DNA of 64,000 nt from Geobacillus proteiniphilus (GTDB taxonomy: Bacteria; Bacillota; Bacilli; Bacillales; Anoxybacillaceae): the NCBI RefSeq assembly GCF_001908025.1, contig NZ_MQMG01000005.1:33632-97631 (forward strand), written 5' to 3'. The notes beneath the pieces were generated by a model. It saw only the letters and a program-made list of their open reading frames with translations, was not told the DNA's origin and did no database searches. Shown in pieces: positions 17,250 to 24,720 of the stretch; the stretch's first letter is position 1; every line of letters begins with the position of its first letter. Made by a program: the position numbers and the translations under genes.

Positions 17250-17593
17250 TGCTGTGTCCCCTCGTTCCGAATTTGTTCCAACATCATAATATGCTCACCC
17301 AGCCACTCGTGAAAAAGTTTCGCGGTCTCCAAATTCATCACAACCCCAGTTGACACATAGCGGATAATATTTTCTTCATGGTCAGGAGGCCGTACATCCG
17401 TCTTTCTTGCTGGCTGTCCTGTTCCTTCAAACACGTATGTTTCCTCGTAAGGCAAGGGACGGCGTTCAAAATAAAAGTTCACAACAATCTCCCCCTGCGG
17501 AGAAATTCCGCCGTGCGCCCCATTGACGTAGACAGGATTATAGTCATCAGCAAACAAGTATTTAAAATGAACGACCTTTTCTTTTCCAGACAT
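17246..17593 (-). CDS. Uncharacterised first gene of the three-gene cassette
   Basis: A 115-aa protein from the ATG at 17593 (GGAGG site, 7-nt spacing). The pattern YVNGAHGGISPQGEIVVNFY followed by FERRPLPYEETY and a C-terminal helix (LETAKLFHEWLGEHIMMLEQ) resembles DUF3467-type small proteins, a loose resemblance only. It is the head of a minus-strand unit with the next two genes. Its upstream region abuts the right end of the decayed tnpB element. Confidence 0.75.
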   Translation of the reverse strand: MSGKEKVVHFKYLFADDYNPVYVNGAHGGISPQGEIVVNFYFERRPLPYEETYVFEGTGQPARKTDVRPPDHEENIIRYVSTGVVMNLETAKLFHEWLGEHIMMLEQIRNEGTQQ

Positions 17594-17645
17594 TATACAA
17601 CCTCCACGCAACAGTCTTTATTTTCATTATGACATACGTTTTGAA

Positions 17646-18606
17646 TTGAACGCTCTCCCACCTACGTTAACGCTTAGAGGTAGGAGATTCTTGGGAACAC
17701 CCGCCCTGCGGCAGGCTGTCAACCAAGCCATCCCCGTGCGTCCCGCGGTTGAGCTGTCTTACTCAGACAGCAAACGAAGCCCTTCCTGCAAAATAGTTCG
17801 GGCGGCGTTATGATCCCGGTCATGTTCGGCTCAGAAATTTGAGCACACCCATTCGCGGACATGTAGCGATTTCACCTCAACCTGCCGATGCCCGCAGCAC
17901 GAGCACAATGAACTCGATGGAAACATGCTGTGGACGCGGACCAGCGTCCGTCCGTACCATTTCGCTTTATACTCGAGCATGTTGAGCAAGCGCCCCCACG
18001 TGGAATCGGAAATGCGTTTGGCCAGCTTGCGATTCTTCTGCCTATTCCGCACGCGCAAGTCCTCCACGCACACCACTTGGTTTTCGCGGATGAGGCGGGT
18101 GGGCCATTTGTGCAGGAAATCGTTCTCACATTTGGCCATGTTCTCGATTGATTCGGGTGTTTTTTGCTTTTGAAGCGGGGAGCGTTCGCCGTTCCATCGA
18201 AGAATCGGTCACACGCCTCGTCCAACGGCTGCAGCGCGTTTTGAAAGGCAGTGGAATCCGGCGCCTTCAGCCACGGAAGTGTCTGCTTCAACGCGATCAA
18301 CCGCTTGGAACATTCGTTATAGCCAAGCCCCGACCCTGTCGTTTCATACGCCTGATTCCATTCGGACAAAAAGTGATTGTACACAAACCAGCAACACCCG
18401 ATCGTTTGGTTGATGAGCTCCGCTTATGTTCGGGTGGGATGCAACCGAAAGCGATCGGCTTTGTGCATGACCTTCCCTCCTTCCTGACGGAACGTTTGTT
18501 CTATTTCTGTCTATTTTACACCTTTGATTCGTGGGAGGCAAGAGGGAAATCGATGGCGAATACCGATTCATCCCCCACTTCCGCTCACGCGTGGAAGCGG
18601 GAGCCG
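17646..18606 (-). mobile_element. Decayed tnpB-only (IS1341-type) element
   Basis: Relic of an IS200/IS605-group element without tnpA. The right end is still recognisable: after the tnpB stop comes a GC-rich stretch with potential stems (17687-17758) and a terminal hairpin at 17655-17686 (CTCCTACCTCTA / TAGGTGGGAG), ending near TCAA. The left end near 18570-18606 has an imperfect hairpin-like TTCC/GGAA segment. It fills the space between the three-gene cassette and darG. The limits are approximate. Confidence 0.75.
17759..18468 (-). pseudogene. tnpB: tnpB pseudogene (nonsense, internal deletion with frameshift, premature stop)
   Basis: Reads MHKADRFRLHPTRT from ATG 18468, then TAA at codon 15 (18424-18426) where the family has Gln. 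It continues in frame through GCCWFVYNHFLSEWNQAYET to about RFKSKKHPNQS, where roughly 110 residues expected in full-length TnpB are missing and the frame changes near 18140. The second part (DFLHKWPTRLIRENQVVCVEDL to SMFPSSSLCSCCGHR) keeps the RuvC-II Glu and the first zinc cysteines. A TGA at 17831-17833 then interrupts it before AEHDRDHNAARTILQEGL. The first RuvC Asp is lost with the deletion, so it cannot be a nuclease. Confidence 0.9.
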
Positions 18607-18613
18607 TTCATAT

Positions 18614-19660
18614 TCACGAACCTGATTTACTCCACGCGTTCGTCCGGCGCAAATGCTCCCACGCTTTCACGATATGATCTCTGGAAAACAATCGTCTTTT
18701 CCGTTCATTCCAGCGGCCGATGGCATCGACAATCGCACCTACATCGTCCTTCCCATTCGGATTTTCTTTCACCACCCAATGCACGGTAGCCAGCAGCTCC
18801 AAGCCATACGGCGTCTCAAAGCCGCGAATGATAACACGAACCCGTTCCAAATGGTCCTTCGCCTCTTGATCGCCGTTCAGAAATGCCTCCGCCTCTTTGA
18901 TCGCGTGAGGCAATACACGAATTTCCGCCCTCCCGCTGCGGTCGCCAACGCCGGTAAGGAAATGGCCGTTCATGCGAAGCAATACATGATTGACATTGTC
19001 GGCATACGGTCCATACGTCCCTTTCTCAAACCGCAGTCGCAGCGGTTCGCCGACTTCTTGAAGAAAATAAGCAAGCTTCTGCACTTCCAATAAGGACAGA
19101 TGATACCCAGGAAGCGAGTAATCGTTCATCAACAGAAGGAGCAACGCCCGAGCTCTCGTCATTTTTGGCCGGTTCGTGCGAATTTTCATTTGTTCCGGAC
19201 GAGGACTGCCCACCGGTTCATACAAATGCACGATGACTTCTTCTAGCGGGGCAAACGCCTCCTCAATTTTGGGCCGCACATCTTCCCAACGAAGGCCGCC
19301 ATTGCCGCAACCAAGCGGAGGCAGAGCGATCGATCGGATTTGCAGCGTTTTCACCACATCGACTAAATCCGCAAGCCCAATCTCAATGTCCTTCATGCGC
19401 GAGCGGCTCTTCCAATGCCGCTTTGTCGGGAAATTGATAATATACTTCGGGTTCAACAACATCCCCGTCTCCACAACATGCATCTTTCCCGGCCGTACTT
19501 CTCCTCGGCGGCATGCCTTTTCGTAATCAGAAAACATCTCCGGATAAGCTTGCTTAAACTGCAACGCAATCCCTTTGCCCATGACACCGACACAGTTCAC
19601 TGTATTCACCAGCGCCTCGGCTTCATCGTCCAAAAGGTTTCCCTTCTTTAGGATGATCAT
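18614..19660 (-). CDS. darG: DarG-type antitoxin: macrodomain ADP-ribosylglycohydrolase
   Basis: A 348-aa protein. The N-terminal macrodomain (about 1-150: KKGNLLDDEAEALVNTVNCV, GVMGKGIALQFKQAYP, LPPLGCGNGGLRW) removes ADP-ribose from DNA thymidines in characterised DarG proteins. The C-terminal domain (about 170-348, YHLSLLEVQKLAYFLQE, FEKGTYGPYADNVNHV) is the part thought to bind and block DarT. The ATG at 19660 has AAAGGGTG six bases upstream; the frame extends 20 codons further without a site. It lies 13 bp after darT, the expected operon order. Pairing and domain order make the call strong. Confidence 0.93.
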   Translation of the reverse strand: MIILKKGNLLDDEAEALVNTVNCVGVMGKGIALQFKQAYPEMFSDYEKACRRGEVRPGKMHVVETGMLLNPKYIINFPTKRHWKSRSRMKDIEIGLADLVDVVKTLQIRSIALPPLGCGNGGLRWEDVRPKIEEAFAPLEEVIVHLYEPVGSPRPEQMKIRTNRPKMTRARALLLLLMNDYSLPGYHLSLLEVQKLAYFLQEVGEPLRLRFEKGTYGPYADNVNHVLLRMNGHFLTGVGDRSGRAEIRVLPHAIKEAEAFLNGDQEAKDHLERVRVIIRGFETPYGLELLATVHWVVKENPNGKDDVGAIVDAIGRWNERKRRLFSRDHIVKAWEHLRRTNAWSKSGS

Positions 19661-19673
19661 CGTCTTCACCCTT

Positions 19674-20306
19674 TCAAAAATACCAATCTGGCCGAATAAC
19701 AACTGAACCTTTATAACCATACTGCAACACGATTTGCTTGACTTTCGACTCCCATTCGCTGCTTTTTACAGCAACCGCTACAAGGAGATGAATGGGAACA
19801 AACCCATATACCAAAAACTCCGCTTGCCTTCTCCTTTTGCGATCAGGATCATCTTCCGTGTCACGCCAATAGATCGATCGCATAATGTGCCAATCAATTT
19901 GATTCAAATCCTTTAAGTCATTATAAAAATCGGTCATAGCCATTATTGCATGTCCATTGGTAAACACATACTTTAATCCGCTTGAATGAATGATGTCCGT
20001 CCTCGACAAAAGATAGACGACCTCATCTTGCCCACCTGTATACCCTTCGACATGTCCTTTGTTTATAGCATATAACATCGGAGAACGGGGCGCAAAATAA
20101 AAGGGGACATAATCATGTAGTGTGCCATACGGAGGCAGCGGAACAAAGGTGGTCAACCGATGGCTTTGTATACTGGCATGAGCTATATTTATATAAGGTA
20201 TGTTTTTCGTTTTGGCTAAGCTGTTTGCCAGCAATCCGCCATGCGCAAAAATGGAATGAAGATTGCGATAGTGGGTGATATGATACAGCCATTTTTTACT
20301 GATCAT
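19674..20306 (-). CDS. darT: DarT-type toxin: DNA thymidine ADP-ribosyltransferase
   Basis: A 210-aa DUF4433-family protein. DarT attaches ADP-ribose from NAD+ to thymidines in single-stranded DNA, blocking replication; DarTG pairs act as toxin-antitoxin and anti-phage systems. R50 and E163 (in RRRQAEFLVYG) occupy the places of the catalytic Arg and Glu of studied DarT enzymes. The N-terminal WLYHITHYRNLHSIFAHGGL and the segment VPFYFAPRSPMLYAI are typical. Length is normal and the frame is intact. AT-rich composition contrasts with the flagellar genes around it, consistent with transfer. Confidence 0.93.
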   Translation of the reverse strand: MISKKWLYHITHYRNLHSIFAHGGLLANSLAKTKNIPYINIAHASIQSHRLTTFVPLPPYGTLHDYVPFYFAPRSPMLYAINKGHVEGYTGGQDEVVYLLSRTDIIHSSGLKYVFTNGHAIMAMTDFYNDLKDLNQIDWHIMRSIYWRDTEDDPDRKRRRQAEFLVYGFVPIHLLVAVAVKSSEWESKVKQIVLQYGYKGSVVIRPDWYF

Positions 20307-20669
20307 TTTTCTAAGAACACCTGGCCTTTATGACGGATATATTTTCAAAAGCTAAAGTTTTCTATACAACAGTGTAATACAATTTGAAACGCTAACGCTT
20401 TATGTCTCCGTCTGAAAAATAGCCATTGTTTCATCAGCCTATCCAAAGCCGAACGCCTTTGCTTTCAGGCCCATACTTCGGCCACCCCTACGTCATCCCA
20501 AATCTTGACGAATACGAAGTCACACGCTTGCCTCGAACAAATAAAAAGTTTGAAAAACTTTTTTGCGAACGGTATGTTCCTCTTTTTAGATTCACAACAA
20601 GGTACCTCACAGTAAATCACTTCTTTTAATTAATTATAGCACAATCACAAACATATGTTCTATAATATT
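20307..20669. other. AT-rich gap upstream of darT
   Basis: About 360 bp between darT and the hag terminator. It should hold the darT promoter but I find no convincing -35/-10 pair. A short A/T hairpin (AAAGTTTGAAAAACTTT, near 20556-20572) could terminate plus-strand transcription. A 67-codon plus-strand frame (20426-20629) has no ribosome site and looks fortuitous. Confidence 0.4.
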
Positions 20670-20707
20670 TTTTGAAAATACCGAGGGAACAAAATCTCCC
20701 TCGGTAT
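20670..20707 (-). terminator. Terminator of hag
   Basis: Perfect 11-bp stem ATACCGAGGGA / TCCCTCGGTAT with a nine-base loop, then TTTTC and more T on the minus strand, 12 bp after the hag stop. Confidence 0.9.
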
Positions 20708-20718
20708 CACTCTGCATG

Positions 20719-22240
20719 TTAACGAAGCAACTGCAATACCCCTTGCGGCTGTTGGTTCGCTTGCGCCAACATCGCTTGCGCCGCTTGCGCCAAGATGTTG
20801 TTTTTCGTGAATTCCATCATTTCTTTGGCCATCGTGCCACCCACCCTTTCGGCGTGGGACAAGACTACATCTTCACCCTCAGCTTTACCTGTTAGGGGCC
20901 GGGCGCTTCGGATGAGCGAGGACGATGGAGATCCTCTTCACCCTACGGGCTTCATCGCCATAGCACAAGCCGTAGGCGGTATGCCCTAGTCGTTGAACCT
21001 TCTCCACCCTTTCGGGACAGGAGCTTGGCTGCTGATTGCCCAATCCTTTGGCTTTTTCCGCCGTCACGTCTGCCGTTTCCAGCTCCGTTGTGGCGCCAAA
21101 GGCTCTCAGGGCTTCCCAGCAATTCACCCGGTGATGATCCTAGCCGTTTCCAGCTAGGACGACTGTGCCTGTCGCCGTTTACGCGGCTAAGGCATAATCG
21201 ACGTCGCGGATGCGGGATTCTGCAGCTGTTAAGTTTTCAGCAGATGTGCCTAAGTTATTGATCGTGTGTTCTAGGCGGTTTTGGAAAGCACCTAGTTTCG
21301 CACGCTCTGCTGATACTTTTTCAATTGCATTATTAATTTGAGTAATCGCTGCATTAGCCTTGCCGGCTGTTGTTACATCAATAGCTGCTAATGTTGTTCC
21401 ATTTCTAACACCTAAATCCACAGCTTTCATACTATTAATACCAATTGACATCGTTTGACCGCTATTAGCCCCGATCTGAGTAGAAATAGCTTTAGAGGTA
21501 TCTGTTTGGGCGGCCTCATATTTCGTAACACTGATAGTAATACTTTCTCCGACTCTCATGTTGAGCAAATCTTGGCTAAACGATATATTGTCTCCAAATC
21601 CAGTTAAGGTCTGTGTGTCTGATAAGGAAATCCCACCTAATCCTAACGGGTCGCTTATTTGAAAGTCAGTTGCGTCATTATTAGCATTTGTGGTTCTAGT
21701 AATCGTAATAGTCCCTGTTTTATTAAGTAAGGTAGCATCGCTAACATTAGCAGTAAGACCACTTATAGAACTATTATTTTGCAAAGTAACAGTTCCATTT
21801 ACAGCAGCGCTTAATCCGACTTTACTTCCATCTAATAATTTTTGAGTGTTAAACTCCGTAGTATTTGCAATACGGTCGATCTCATCCACCAACTGATTAA
21901 TTTCTTTTTGAATTTCATTTCTATCCGTAGCCGTATTAGTATCGTTAGCTGCCTGAACCGCCAACTCCCGCATCCGTTGAAGAATAGAATGCGTTTCATT
22001 TAACGCTCCTTCTGCTGTCTGGATGAGCGAGATTGAGTCCTGCGCATTACGGCTCGCTTGCTCCAACCCGCGAATTTGCCCTCGCATTTTTTCCGAGATG
22101 GCCAAGCCTGCCGCGTCATCGCCCGCACGGTTGATGCGCAGACCGGAAGACAGTTTTTCCATGTTTTTCGCTGCGGCGCTTTGACCGATCGTCAGTTGCC
22201 GATACGTATTCAACGCCGCGATGTTGTGGTTGATTCTCAT
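20719..22240 (-). CDS. hag: Flagellin, gene split by a group I intron
   Basis: Major filament protein. Exon 1 is 22240-21197 (348 codons) and exon 2 is 20832-20719 (37 codons and stop), giving 385 aa after splicing. Start is the ATG before [15 protein letters not shown] (site AAGGAGG). Exon 1 carries the D0/D1 N-terminal signature and ends RIRDVD. Exon 2 supplies [13 protein letters not shown] through QGVLQLLR, the rest of the conserved C-terminal helix. Without splicing the protein would end after five foreign residues (YALAA) and lack the D0 helix needed for polymerisation. A sigma-D promoter, a CsrA-type hairpin, and fliW and csrA immediately upstream indicate the usual FliW-CsrA translational control. 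Confidence 0.95.
20833..21196 (-). ncRNA. Group I self-splicing intron in hag (364 nt, no ORF)
   Basis: The 5' exon ends in U and the intron ends in G, as group I splicing requires, and removal restores the flagellin frame exactly between codons GAT and ATG. Core elements on the minus strand: a P2-like hairpin CCTAGC/GCTAGG near 21141-21159, a P4-P6 region with TTGCTGGGAAGCCC and CAATCAGCAGCCAAGC (21026-21041), P7 strands in GTTCAACGACTA (20988-20999) and TGTAGTCT (20862-20869), and a GAAA-capped P9 hairpin close to the 3' end. P1 pairing is only partly seen (GUCG with CGAC at 21171-21174). No homing endonuclease gene. I recall a report of such an intron in a G. stearothermophilus flagellin gene. 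Confidence 0.9.
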
Positions 22241-22266
22241 GTTCTCTTCCTCCTTGAAATGATTTT

Positions 22267-22284
22267 TTCCACGTCCTTGTGGAA
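22267..22284 (-). promoter_or_regulatory. CsrA-binding hairpin in the hag leader
   Basis: Minus strand TTCCAC-AAGGAC-GTGGAA: 6-bp stem with GGA in the loop. ACAAGGACGT matches the CsrA consensus ACARGGAUGU at nine of ten positions. A second GGA lies in the ribosome site (CAAGGAGGAAG), giving the two-site arrangement by which CsrA blocks hag translation in B. subtilis. Confidence 0.8.
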
Positions 22285-22295
22285 CGGCGGGCTGG

Positions 22296-22319
22296 GGCGA
22301 AAGTCGGCCGCCTTTCGCC
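22296..22319 (-). promoter_or_regulatory. Second stem-loop in the hag leader
   Basis: Perfect 8-bp stem GGCGAAAG / CTTTCGCC around GCGGCCGA, near the predicted 5' end of the hag mRNA. It may stabilise the transcript. Confidence 0.6.
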
Positions 22320-22339
22320 ACAAGCCGCGCTCACTTTTT

Positions 22340-22365
22340 ATATCGGCGCGTTTTTTGGAAGTTTA
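22340..22365 (-). promoter_or_regulatory. Sigma-D promoter of hag
   Basis: Minus strand TAAA (22362-22365), 14-nt spacer, GCCGATAT (22340-22347). The -10 is a perfect match to the flagellar sigma factor consensus. Confidence 0.9.
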
Positions 22366-22429
22366 ATAGGGAAATTTAAATTTTTTGTCGATGGGGACAA
22401 AAAAAGCGCCGCTTGGGCGCCTGATTCGT

Positions 22430-22669
22430 TTACGGGATGTTCCATTGTTTCAGTTTAGCGGTCAGTTCGGCGAGCGACGTTTCGGACGCTTGGGAGGCGG
22501 CGTTGTTTTCCGCTTGGATGGCAAGATACACTTCTTTGCGGTGGATATCGATGTGTTTTGGCGCGTTGATGCCGAGTTTCACTTGGTCGCCTTGGATGGC
22601 GAGGACGGTGATTTCGATGTCATCGCCGATTTGGATCGCTTCTTTGATTTTGCGCGTTAAGACAAGCAT
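22430..22669 (-). CDS. csrA: Translational regulator CsrA
   Basis: A 79-aa RNA-binding dimer that represses hag translation by covering its ribosome site. The hallmark N-terminus [20 protein letters not shown] and the [14 protein letters not shown] strand-helix region are present. Ribosome site AAGGAGGCGG. It lies 13 bp after fliW, whose product binds CsrA and releases the hag message once flagellin has been exported. The target hairpin is visible at 22267-22284. Confidence 0.97.
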   Translation of the reverse strand: MLVLTRKIKEAIQIGDDIEITVLAIQGDQVKLGINAPKHIDIHRKEVYLAIQAENNAASQASETSLAELTAKLKQWNIP

Positions 22670-22682
22670 CGGGCCGCCTCCT

Positions 22683-23117
22683 TTACGTCGCCACTTTTTC
22701 CGGGAAGAGGCGATGTTTCGTTTTGTACGGTGTGTTCGTCAAAATGACTTGCTTGCCAAACCGCTTGCGGGCGTTGATGACAACGGGCGCCTGCAAGTTC
22801 GCCGTCGTCTCGTGAAACGGGTCGGCGACGGTGAGGATCACGTACACCGCGACGTCGCGTTCGCTTTCGATGTCAAGTTGTTCGACCGTCGCTTCATCCA
22901 GTTCAAATTCGTATGTTGGAAAGTACGAAAACGGTTCGATCAAGACAAACCCGAGCGCAGGGGTCTCGACCGACTGCAAGATGACAAACGGCGTGTCGGC
23001 GAGCGGAAGAAGGACGAACCGCTTCTCGTCCGCGAATCCGGGCAGGCCGTGGGGAAAGTGGACGATGTCTTGCTCGTTCACCGCCACCGTTCCGTGGTAT
23101 TTCGTGTCGATGTTCAT
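22683..23117 (-). CDS. fliW: Flagellar assembly factor FliW
   Basis: A 144-aa protein that binds either flagellin or CsrA, so that free flagellin in the cytoplasm shuts off its own synthesis. Conserved parts: the [21 protein letters not shown]-terminal segment, [20 protein letters not shown], and the C-terminal [19 protein letters not shown]. Ribosome site GGAGGAACAAGGG. Order yviE-fliW-csrA-hag is as in B. subtilis. Confidence 0.96.
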   Translation of the reverse strand: MNIDTKYHGTVAVNEQDIVHFPHGLPGFADEKRFVLLPLADTPFVILQSVETPALGFVLIEPFSYFPTYEFELDEATVEQLDIESERDVAVYVILTVADPFHETTANLQAPVVINARKRFGKQVILTNTPYKTKHRLFPEKVAT

Positions 23118-23138
23118 CCCTTGTTCCTCCTATTTTCG

Positions 23139-23693
23139 TCAAATGACGACGTCAATGTGAAGCGACGGGCGCTGGGCGAGATCGATTCGAACCGCTCCTC
23201 GCTTGTAGTGGATCATCGGTTCATGCACTCTCACGTCGATGCGCGGCTTTTGGATGTGCCAGTCAATGTCAAGCCGCCCAGGTTCGTAGCCGATCTTGAC
23301 GCTAAACGGCGGCGGGACGAGGGCGATGTTGAACTCAAGCGGGGGGCCTTCACTGTTCGCCGCCGCTTGCTCGATGAGCGGATCGCCGCCGTTTTCGATG
23401 CGCATAAGCTCGTCGCCTTGAACGGCCGTGCGTTCCATATAATCAAGCGCGGCTTGCCGTCCGTCATCGGCAGCGTCTTCGAGCAATTGGAACACGTGCT
23501 TGTTGTTCACCGCCGCCCACGCCTGCGACTGGTTGATCGTCAAGCGCGCGGGAACGGAAGCGATGCGCATGTCGGCAGGCGGCTGTTCGATCGTCATCTC
23601 GGCGGGCGGTTGGGTGATCTCGAGCCGCACGGGTTCGGTCGAGATCGCCAGCTGAGCGTACATCGCTTCCATCCTTAGTTGCGGGATGCGCAT
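23139..23693 (-). CDS. yviE: YviE-like protein (DUF6470)
   Basis: A 184-aa protein of unknown role always found between flgL and fliW in Bacillaceae. The N-terminus (MRIPQLRMEAMYAQLAIST) is followed by regular Pro-containing repeats (VRLEITQPPAEMTIEQPPAD) and beta-rich segments (GRLDIDWHIQKPRIDVRVHE). No signal peptide. The ATG at 23693 has AAAGGAGG with 6-nt spacing; the frame runs 21 codons further upstream without a site. It begins 123 bp after flgL. Confidence 0.9.
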   Translation of the reverse strand: MRIPQLRMEAMYAQLAISTEPVRLEITQPPAEMTIEQPPADMRIASVPARLTINQSQAWAAVNNKHVFQLLEDAADDGRQAALDYMERTAVQGDELMRIENGGDPLIEQAAANSEGPPLEFNIALVPPPFSVKIGYEPGRLDIDWHIQKPRIDVRVHEPMIHYKRGAVRIDLAQRPSLHIDVVI

Positions 23694-23816
23694 GCCCTTC
23701 CTCCTTTCAAAGGCTGGTTCGCCTCGTGAGCGGGCGAAAAGAGAAACAGCGGCCACAAACGTTTTCAGTCGGAGAACCGTTGCTTGGAAGCTGCTGATTC
23801 GGCGAAAAAAGCTAGC

Positions 23817-24710
23817 TTAGCGCAAAAAGTCGACCAATGTCGGCTGGATGACGCGCGCGCCGACTGCCAAGGCGGCGCGGTGGACGCTTTCTTGCGTTTT
23901 TAAGTCGGTGATGACTTTTTCGAGATCGACGTCTTCGTTGTCCGACAACATTTTTTCCGCGATCACTTGTTGGCTGTCGATGCGGTCTTCCATCAGCTCG
24001 ATCCGGTTCATGCGCGCCCCAAGTTCGGCGCGGACGCCGAGCAAATTCGTCATATGACTGTCGAGCTTGTCCAAATAGCCCGTGATCTCATCACCTGTCG
24101 TATTCGGGTTTTCCAAGGAAGCGGCTAAATTTTGCAAGTCCGCAAACAACCCGCTGCCCGCTCCAAACGCTGTGCTTGGCGGAATGTTGACCGGAATGTA
24201 AATGCCTTTCGCTAGCTCAATGTTCACCTGTTGGCTGTTGGCCGATACCGAAATCGTGCCGTCCGGATTGACGGTAACAGGCGGCTCGGTCGTTTTCGCG
24301 CCGTTAAAGATGTATTTGTCGCCGACTTTCGTATTGGCGATCGTGACCAAATGTTCGGTCAGCTGCCGCACTTCTTTGGCGATCGACTGGCGCTGCGTCT
24401 CTTCGTATGTATCGTTGCTTGCCTGCACGACGAGTTCGCGGATGCGTTGGAGCGCCTGCGTCGCCTTATCGAGCGCCGAATCGGAGTTTTCTACCCAGTT
24501 GTACGCTTCAGAGAAATTGCGTTTGAACTGCTCGACTTCAGCCAAATTGGCGCGATAGGCGATTCCTTTCATGGCGACGACGGGGTCGTCGGACGGGCGG
24601 GTGATTTTTTTCCCCGTCGACAGCTGGGTTTGATATTTGTCCAAATTGGCGTAGCTTCGGGTAATCTGCTTAAGCGTATTGTTCGCCAACATGCTTTGCG
24701 TAATGCGCAT
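23817..24710 (-). CDS. flgL: Hook-filament junction protein FlgL (HAP3)
   Basis: A 297-aa flagellin-like junction protein joining hook to filament. N-terminal D0/D1 signature RITQSMLANNTLKQITRSYA with LSTGKKITRPSDDPVVAMKG, and a C-terminal helix ending VGARVIQPTLVDFLR. Exported without signal peptide. ATG 24710 is preceded by AGGTG at 7 nt; an in-frame GTG one codon earlier is possible. It lies 10 bp after flgK. Confidence 0.96.
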   Translation of the reverse strand: MRITQSMLANNTLKQITRSYANLDKYQTQLSTGKKITRPSDDPVVAMKGIAYRANLAEVEQFKRNFSEAYNWVENSDSALDKATQALQRIRELVVQASNDTYEETQRQSIAKEVRQLTEHLVTIANTKVGDKYIFNGAKTTEPPVTVNPDGTISVSANSQQVNIELAKGIYIPVNIPPSTAFGAGSGLFADLQNLAASLENPNTTGDEITGYLDKLDSHMTNLLGVRAELGARMNRIELMEDRIDSQQVIAEKMLSDNEDVDLEKVITDLKTQESVHRAALAVGARVIQPTLVDFLR

Positions 24711-24720
24711 CACCGTTCAC

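Noticed and set aside
20426..20629. 67-codon plus-strand ORF near the hag terminator
   Set aside because: No ribosome site or promoter and no family; likely chance.
21179..22240. hag as a truncated flagellin pseudogene
   Set aside because: The missing C-terminal coding part is intact 364 nt downstream, in frame, and the intervening sequence has group I intron features.
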